64,000 bases of DNA from Mycobacterium sp. AZCC_0083 (GTDB lineage Bacteria; Actinomycetota; Actinomycetes; Mycobacteriales; Mycobacteriaceae): NCBI RefSeq assembly GCF_014202335.1, contig NZ_JACHGP010000017.1, positions 110,678 to 174,677 on the forward strand, read 5' to 3'. The notes under the pieces were generated by a model. The model did no database searches. It had not been told where the DNA came from and was given only the letters and a program-made list of their open reading frames with translations. Below, piece after piece: positions 58,940 to 64,000 of the stretch. Position 1 is the stretch's first letter, and the number at the start of each line of letters is the position of its first letter. A program made the position numbers and the translations under genes.

Positions 58940-60304
58940 CTACGAATCTTCGGTCGCGTCGAAATACGCCAGGAGGCGCAGCGCAGTCTGGAGTTCGAAC
59001 GTGCGGACGGTGACCTCGCGTTGAAGGATCTCTTCGGCGCGATGCACTTGTTGTGCAACCGTGTTGCGGTGCATATGGAGCGCCTGAGCAGTCGATAGAT
59101 GGCGGCATTGATGCTCGAGGAAGGCCAGCAATGTGCAGCGCAGCCTTGCGGTGTTTGCATCCGGTGAGGCGAGTCTGCCGAGTTCGTCCTCAACGAACGT
59201 GCGCGCAGGCTCGGGGTTTTCGAGAAGCAATGACAGTAGCGAAACATCCGCGTAGGCGATGACGCACTTTGGCGAAACGCGGCCGATCGCACGCGCGCGC
59301 TCGGCTTGGCGGTAGGTGTCGCGGAAACCTTGAACTCCCGCAGCGGGGTTGCCGATGGCGATGCGGACACCCGATTGTGTGGCCAGTGCCGCCGCCGCAG
59401 CGGATTCGAGTTCGGCACGGGCAGCGCTACGAAGCCAAGTCGTCGCGAGGCCGGGGGCATCCTGCACCGTAAGGGAGCCGCGAACGGTCATGGCTGCGGT
59501 TACATCTCGCATCACTTGCCCCACCATGCGAGGGCCATCTTCGCGGGTGTCGACCACCCAGGTGCGAAAGGCGACGTGAACGCCGTCGAAATGGTAGCCG
59601 AGTGCTCGCTCCGCGCCTCGCAGATCGACTTGTTGGCCCGAGAGCACCGCCCGGACGTGGCTGTGGCGCTCGGCCAGATCGCTGCGCAGCAGCGTCTCCC
59701 GTTCCCGCTCATATTCGGCGATCACCGACGTCGTGCAGGCGTCGGTGAAGCGGAAAGCGAGTTGGCCGAGTTCCCCGAGTAACTCGACAGCCGTACCGCT
59801 GTCGGTGCATTCCGCTGCGCAAAACTGACGGATGTCCTCGTACACCCACTCGTGTCCGAGGCGGTAAGCACGAACAAGGACGTCGATGGAGACATCAGTC
59901 CAAGCCAGGCGACGGGCCAGCGCCGTGGCGGCCAACGGTGGCGCGAAGCTGTCGTGCATGCCGTGCTGGACCACTACCGCGAAGGATTCGAGATTCGCAG
60001 CGGCGGAGGCGATCTCGAGCTCGGCTAGGCCTACATCCCCCAGTTCCGGCAGCGCCGCCTGGACAACCTTGAGCTGTTGACGGCTCAACTCGTCTTTCAA
60101 CCGCAACAGATGCTTCGCGTAAGTGGATGCCGACACTGGCGATTCGGCCCTCATGGCAATGCGCATCCTGCGTCGCTCGCCCGTGTGACGCGATAGTTGA
60201 ATCTCTCGAGCCGCCAGCCCATCTCGTGCCTGCTGGTGACCCGCCATATTCGATCCTGCCGTATTCATCTTGCGAGTAGCGGTGATGTTGCACCGGCCGA
60301 GCAC
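58940..60304 (-). CDS. PucR/CdaR-type transcriptional regulator
   Basis: Up to 454 residues with a C-terminal PucR helix-turn-helix (LLAFLEHQCRHLSTAQALHMHRNTVAQQVHRAEEIL), a GGDEF-like central part (VRIAIGNPAAGVQGFRDTYRQAERARAIG), and an N-terminal helical sensor region. Start is unclear: ATGs at 60304, 60268, 60247 and 60166 are all in frame; the one at 60247 has AGGA at a suitable distance. A TetR-type operator lies 81 bp before 60304. Upstream of the fusion oxidoreductase on the same strand, it is a likely activator of that gene. The gap 58777-58939 shows no gene. Confidence 0.85.
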   Translation of the reverse strand: MLGRCNITATRKMNTAGSNMAGHQQARDGLAAREIQLSRHTGERRRMRIAMRAESPVSASTYAKHLLRLKDELSRQQLKVVQAALPELGDVGLAELEIASAAANLESFAVVVQHGMHDSFAPPLAATALARRLAWTDVSIDVLVRAYRLGHEWVYEDIRQFCAAECTDSGTAVELLGELGQLAFRFTDACTTSVIAEYERERETLLRSDLAERHSHVRAVLSGQQVDLRGAERALGYHFDGVHVAFRTWVVDTREDGPRMVGQVMRDVTAAMTVRGSLTVQDAPGLATTWLRSAARAELESAAAAALATQSGVRIAIGNPAAGVQGFRDTYRQAERARAIGRVSPKCVIAYADVSLLSLLLENPEPARTFVEDELGRLASPDANTARLRCTLLAFLEHQCRHLSTAQALHMHRNTVAQQVHRAEEILQREVTVRTFELQTALRLLAYFDATEDS

Positions 60305-60384
60305 TGGCCGGGGTTGGTTCGGGCGTTGCTGCGCGATAACTACGAATCACAACTGCGGTTTTGCTGCCGACGACTTACGTTCAG

Positions 60385-60399
60385 AACATAGCTTATGTT
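60385..60399. promoter_or_regulatory. TetR-type operator 1 (AACATA-N3-TATGTT)
   Basis: A perfect 6-3-6 inverted repeat, AACATA GCT TATGTT, between the PucR gene and the TetR gene. It shares AACAT, CTTATGT and spacing with the site at 61142-61156 on the other side of the TetR gene. Confidence 0.6.
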
Positions 60400-60448
60400 A
60401 TCTTTCGGTGCGATTCAAGCTCGGCGGAGCCCGGGAATCGCCGACCTG

Positions 60449-61054
60449 TCAGGCTCGTTTCGAGCGTCGCTGCGGCGTCCCGCCAGCGTGAGCACGCCCC
60501 CGTGTGGGACGCGGCGGCGGCCTGCGCACCGCTCGGTCGTACTCTTCCAACACGCGCATCAGTTCTGCGGGATCGACCAGGGCTCGCACCGATTGGAACC
60601 CGACGAGGATGCTGAGGCCCATGATGGCGAATACATCAGAGCGTTCGTCGTCGCGTACGACTTCTTTGATGACGGTCCGTATCGCCTCGAATCGTTCGAT
60701 GTCGACGCGACGCTGAAACTGCGCGATCGCAGGATCGCCATTGCTCCACGCGCGGATCGCCGACTCCGCTGCGTGGGGCAGTTCGGTCGCCAACTTTCTC
60801 ATCGTCGCCATCTTCTCGACCGGATCCGACGGAATGGAGGACAGCTCCAGGATTCGCGCCGTTTGTTCGTGCTCCCAGTAGGTCAGCAACTCGGGCGCGA
60901 ACTCCGCCCAGCTACCGAAATAGTTGTAGAACGACCCCGTGGTGACGCCGAGAACCTTGCATAGCGGCGTCATCTTTAGTGCGTGATGGCCCTCGGTCGC
61001 AAGGATCGTTAGCGCGGCCTCGAAGTAGTCCTCGCGGGTGACCTGCAGGTGCAC
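60449..61054 (-). CDS. TetR/AcrR-family transcriptional regulator
   Basis: A 201-residue regulator starting at a GTG at 61054 with AAAGGA upstream; the frame continues to 61210 but that part lacks TetR similarity and runs into a decayed gene. The HTH is YFEAALTILATEGHHALKMTPLCKVLGVTTGSFYNYFGS. The tail is rich in Arg and Pro. Matching AACAT..ATGT dyads lie before its own start and before the PucR gene, so autoregulation and control of the PucR regulator are likely. Confidence 0.88.
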   Translation of the reverse strand: MHLQVTREDYFEAALTILATEGHHALKMTPLCKVLGVTTGSFYNYFGSWAEFAPELLTYWEHEQTARILELSSIPSDPVEKMATMRKLATELPHAAESAIRAWSNGDPAIAQFQRRVDIERFEAIRTVIKEVVRDDERSDVFAIMGLSILVGFQSVRALVDPAELMRVLEEYDRAVRRPPPRPTRGRAHAGGTPQRRSKRA

Positions 61055-61141
61055 GATGTGTCCTTTGCCGTGGGATAAAAGTGCCGCGCCGAAGTGTATT
61101 CGCCCTTTGCCGTGGATCCAGGCGGACCTCTTTGCAAAGAT

Positions 61142-61156
61142 AACATGTCTTATGTC
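61142..61156. promoter_or_regulatory. TetR-type operator 2 (AACATG-N3-TATGTC)
   Basis: AACATG TCT TATGTC, 88 bases before the TetR GTG; ACAT/ATGT arms match operator 1 in sequence and spacing. Probably the autoregulatory site. Confidence 0.58.
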
Positions 61157-61385
61157 AGCTTTCCGTCGCGGAGGGCAGGTCCTTGACGGTAACCGTCGCG
61201 TCGTCGGCAAGGACGACGCGTGTACCGCTTCGCCCCAGCATTCATCGAGGACGCCGATGGCGGCGATGGCGGGATGCTGGCGGTGGGCCTACATCTGCAC
61301 GGTGAAGACCGCCCCGGAAGCGACCGCGGTGCAGATCGTGTGGTCCTCGCGGCGCGGATTACGGCACCTCGAGCATCTCGGTTCA
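61155..61385 (-). pseudogene. Remnant of an AMP-binding acyl-CoA synthetase C-terminus and other decayed coding sequence
   Basis: From 61277 the minus strand reads HPAIAAIGVLDECWGEAVH, then with a one-base shift AVVLADDATVTVKDL and a stop at 61155. This is the pattern of the C-terminal domain of acyl-CoA synthetases (HPAV.E.AVIGVPDE.WGEAV.A.VV). Upstream, EDHTICTAVASGAVFTVQM ends in a stop at 61290, another apparent fragment. The whole gap between the TetR and GMC genes thus looks like decayed catabolic genes. Confidence 0.55.
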
Positions 61386-61434
61386 GCTCGCGATGACGCC
61401 GAACTTGAGGGCCTTGAAAGCTGCCGTGCCCGGC

Positions 61435-63027
61435 TCAGTTGTGGTTGGCGTTCTGCGACCAGTCCGATCGGATGAACTCCGCACACCGCTCTCCGACGAG
61501 GATGGCCGGCGCATTGGTGTTGGCGCGGGGGATGGCGGGCAGTGCAGAAGCGTCGGCGACTCGCAAACCTGCGACGCCGCGTACCCGGAGTTTCGCGTCT
61601 AGCACACTGTCGGGCTCGTTGCCCATGGCGGCACTGCAGGCGGGATGTCCAGTTGTTCCGCAGGTTTCGCGTACCCACGCTGTCAGTGCTGCGTCGGTGA
61701 CCACGTCGGGGCCTGGATGGATCTCACGTCCGAGGGCCGAAGCGAGCGGCTCCGTCGCGGCGATCTGACGGGTCATCCGGATGGCGCGGATGAATGAATC
61801 GACGTCCCCTGGCGCGGTCAGGGTATTCATCTGAATGGCGGGAGCTTCCCGTGGGTCCCGGGAGCGGGCCAGCACCGTGCCGCGGCTCCCCGGTGTCCAA
61901 AAGGATTGCAGGATTGCCGCTGCTGGTCGTACGTGCTTGCCGCGACCGAAGTCCCATACGTAGGCAGGTCCATTGATCAGTTGGAAGTCGGGGTCTACGA
62001 GTCCTGGGTGTGACCGGATGTGCGCGACGGCCTCCATGAAATTGCTGCTGAGCTTGCCGGTCCCGTGTAGCAACCACTGAACCAGCCACTTGGGGTGTTT
62101 CGCATCGGCGAGGCCGTCGAAACCCTTTGCCAGTTCCCAATTCATGTATGTCGCCGGATGATCGGCCAGATCGCGACCGACCCGTGGGGATTCGACCAAC
62201 GGCGTAATCCCGACGTCACGCAAGTGGTCCGCCGATCCGATTCCCGACAGTTGCAAGAGATGCGGTGTCCCGAATGCTCCGGCGCTAAGCACGATTTCGT
62301 GGCGGGCCAGGACTATCTCCACGCGACCCCGGCGGGTGTACTCCACCGCAGTTGCGTGACCATCGCGAAGCATCACTCTGTTGACGCGAGCCCGCGTCAC
62401 GATCGTGAGGTTGGGCCGTGTGCGCGCCACGTCCAGATAGCCGCGCGCTGTGCTCCAGCGACGTCCGCGCCAGATGGTGACCGGCGAGATCGCGGCGCCG
62501 TCGAGGTCTGGGCCGCCGATGTCGTCGTTGGCCGGGACGCCCGCGGCGCGCGCGGCAGCAACGAATCTCGTCGACACCGGGTCGGGAGCCGCGACGCGGG
62601 TGACGTGGATCGGACCGCCGACGCCATGTCGCGCGGATCCGAGGTAATGGTCCTCGATCCGTCGATAGACGGGTTCGACGTCGTCCCACTGCCAGCCCGG
62701 AATCGACCAGTCGTCGTAGTCCCGCCGACTGCCACGTACCCAGAGCATGGCGTTCATGGAGCTGGTGCCGCCAAGAACTCTCCCGCGCGGCTGAGCAAGG
62801 CGCCGGTTGGCGCAACCGGGTTCGGGTTCGGTGGTGAAGTCCCAGTCCGTGGCGCCGCCCATCTGCGCGCTGTAGGCCAACGGCGCGCGGACGGAGAGAT
62901 GCCGATCCGAGCCACCCGCCTCGAGAAGAAGGACGCTGATGGTCGGGTCTTCCGACAGACCGGCCGCGACGGCGCTCCCCGCGGAACCTGCACCAATGAC
63001 GACGACGTCGAACGAGCGGGTTCGCAT
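61435..63027 (-). CDS. GMC-family FAD-dependent oxidoreductase
   Basis: A 530-residue glucose-methanol-choline oxidoreductase. It has the ADP-binding motif VVIGAGSAGSAVAAGLSE, the signature GGTSSMNAMLWVRGSRRDYDDW, SAGAFGTPHLLQLSGIG, and the C-terminal catalytic His in GTTGHPACSAAMG with RVADASALPAIPRANTNAPA. It oxidises an alcohol, passing electrons to O2 or an acceptor. The ATG at 63027 overlaps the stop of the upstream gene (TGATG). The ATG at 63183 would overlap that gene by 156 bp and is rejected. Confidence 0.92.
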   Translation of the reverse strand: MRTRSFDVVVIGAGSAGSAVAAGLSEDPTISVLLLEAGGSDRHLSVRAPLAYSAQMGGATDWDFTTEPEPGCANRRLAQPRGRVLGGTSSMNAMLWVRGSRRDYDDWSIPGWQWDDVEPVYRRIEDHYLGSARHGVGGPIHVTRVAAPDPVSTRFVAAARAAGVPANDDIGGPDLDGAAISPVTIWRGRRWSTARGYLDVARTRPNLTIVTRARVNRVMLRDGHATAVEYTRRGRVEIVLARHEIVLSAGAFGTPHLLQLSGIGSADHLRDVGITPLVESPRVGRDLADHPATYMNWELAKGFDGLADAKHPKWLVQWLLHGTGKLSSNFMEAVAHIRSHPGLVDPDFQLINGPAYVWDFGRGKHVRPAAAILQSFWTPGSRGTVLARSRDPREAPAIQMNTLTAPGDVDSFIRAIRMTRQIAATEPLASALGREIHPGPDVVTDAALTAWVRETCGTTGHPACSAAMGNEPDSVLDAKLRVRGVAGLRVADASALPAIPRANTNAPAILVGERCAEFIRSDWSQNANHN

Positions 63028-63830
63028 CAGACCACGTTCACCGAATCGAGGAACCGCTCGCCGTAATCGATGTCGCCATCCACGGACACGGTGCGTTCGC
63101 GCCACGCGGCACGTCGGGTCGCCCATTCGGGGAATTGTTCCGCTGACGCGAAAATGGCTGCGCCAATGGGACCTTCCATGCATCCGGTCGCGATGGCGCC
63201 GTCACCGGTGACCGACCAACTGCCACCTCCCAACCCCGTCAACGTTAGTAAGACGGGTCGATCCATCCACTCGAGATGAGCGCGTTGCACCTGATTTGCA
63301 AGCACTGCCAGCATCCACTCGATGACCACTGACATCCGGTTGGCATCGGTCGGTGGGGCGACGCGACCGAGTGCGGGTGCCAAATCGAAACGAAGGTGGG
63401 TGTGCTGATCGAACACTATTGCCCCACCGAGGATCAGTCCGAGACGAAACCTGCCGAGCTCAGCGAGTGGCACGCGAAGGGCATTCAGCGGGGTTGCCGC
63501 CACGACACTCGCCAGTCGCGTGACCCGCGCGCTCCAGCGTGCGTATTCGGCCAACACGTCTCCCGGCGCCCAGCCGCGCCGGGTGTCCACCATGGCCTCG
63601 TTGGTGCGTTCGATGTCTTTGCTCCGCAACACGGTCAACGAGTCCGCGGTGAACAGACCGTGGCAACCGGCACCGAGGTGGGCGACGACGTCCTTCACCC
63701 GCCACCCGTTCGCGGAGCTCGGCGCGAGCCAATCATCGCCGGTGAGCTCTGAACAAAACCGTAAGACCTGCAGTCGCTCATCTCGCAGCGCGGATACTCG
63801 ATCCGGCTCTCTCGTCTTGGGCGGCACCAC
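63027..63830 (-). CDS. Maleylpyruvate isomerase-family (MDMPI, DinB-like) protein
   Basis: A 267-residue protein starting at GTG behind AAAGGAGGA. The N-terminal DinB-like four-helix bundle has the characteristic NGWRVKDVVAHLGAGCHGLF (metal-binding His), and later FDQHTHLRFDLAPAL. Family members depend on mycothiol and a metal ion; many are of unknown reaction. It is co-transcribed with the GMC oxidoreductase. A real maleylpyruvate isomerase function is not implied. Confidence 0.85.
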   Translation of the reverse strand: MVPPKTREPDRVSALRDERLQVLRFCSELTGDDWLAPSSANGWRVKDVVAHLGAGCHGLFTADSLTVLRSKDIERTNEAMVDTRRGWAPGDVLAEYARWSARVTRLASVVAATPLNALRVPLAELGRFRLGLILGGAIVFDQHTHLRFDLAPALGRVAPPTDANRMSVVIEWMLAVLANQVQRAHLEWMDRPVLLTLTGLGGGSWSVTGDGAIATGCMEGPIGAAIFASAEQFPEWATRRAAWRERTVSVDGDIDYGERFLDSVNVV

Positions 63831-63872
63831 TCCTCCTTTGGGTCGAGCGACGACGTCGGCGGGCCGTGCTGG

Positions 63873-64000
63873 TCATGTTGTTGGAAGCGGTTCGAGCGCC
63901 CTCTCGACCATTCCGCCAAGTCGTTCGGTGATCAGTTCTTCGGCCCCGGACACGATGCGCGAGATCAGCTCGTCGCACGTCGGGATGTCATCGATCAGCC
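63873..64000 (-). CDS. Probable nitronate monooxygenase-type flavoprotein, C-terminal fragment
   Basis: The last 42 codons of a minus-strand gene whose body lies beyond the window: IDDIPTCDELISRIVSGAEE, then LITERLGGMVERALEPLPTT and a stop at 63873. The G-L-I-D-D-I-P-T-C..L-I pattern is typical of the C-terminus of nitronate monooxygenase/2-nitropropane dioxygenase family proteins. It lies 42 bp upstream of the MDMPI-family gene and may head that operon. Confidence is limited by the short visible length. Confidence 0.5.
   Translation of the reverse strand, partial: LIDDIPTCDELISRIVSGAEELITERLGGMVERALEPLPTT

Overview
The DNA is GC-rich and gene-dense, with short intergenic gaps and many ATGA, GTGA or TGATG start/stop overlaps. 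Content such as a mycothiol-type maleylpyruvate isomerase-family protein, an MpaB/DUF2236 oxygenase and PucR, UTRA and TetR regulators points to an actinobacterium, most likely a fast-growing Mycobacteriaceae member (inference). No rRNA, tRNA, insertion sequence, phage gene or CRISPR array was found.

Layout. 2-3139: fused indolepyruvate ferredoxin oxidoreductase, truncated by the window edge. 3180-11735: a catabolic locus under an RpiR/SIS regulator, with one leftward operon (regulator, isochorismatase-type hydrolase, FAH-family hydrolase, aminotransferase) and one rightward operon (APC permease, two SDRs, PuuE-like deacetylase); four TGCA-N8-TGCA sites lie between them. 11810-15668: membrane protein, TetR, MarR with a near-perfect palindrome, methyltransferase, HLD-II-type haloalkane dehalogenase. 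16044-45591: an island with nine NtaA/SnaA/DszA-type flavin monooxygenases (LLM1-LLM9), a divergent RibBA, two flavin reductases, two UTRA-GntR regulators, one Opp/Dpp-type importer (two permeases, one fused double ATPase, two alternative binding proteins) and four MFS transporters. 45712-48542: small unknown protein, MazF-type toxin-antitoxin pair, zinc alcohol dehydrogenase, STAS protein. 48719-54229: LLM10, divergent from a ribose-type ABC importer. 54265-64000: MpaB oxygenase, a CrtI-like oxidoreductase fused to a ferredoxin reductase, PucR and TetR regulators, GMC oxidoreductase, a maleylpyruvate isomerase-family protein and the end of a probable nitronate monooxygenase, with two decayed genes in the gaps.

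How it fits together. In the 16-46 kb island, nearly every transcription unit is preceded by the same 41-bp element: RGCGYAAT followed by further GNNAC-like pentamers at a strict 11-bp period. This 5+6 layout is that of GlnR-type boxes (gTnAC-n6-GaAAC). A GTCAC-n6-GCAAC pair also precedes LLM10. My working model is one nutrient-limitation regulon, most likely nitrogen, in which importers bring in diverse small compounds, the monooxygenases cleave them using FMNH2 from the two reductases, and the RibBA paralogue supplements flavin precursors. The motif layout is seen directly; the regulator, nutrient and substrates are inference.
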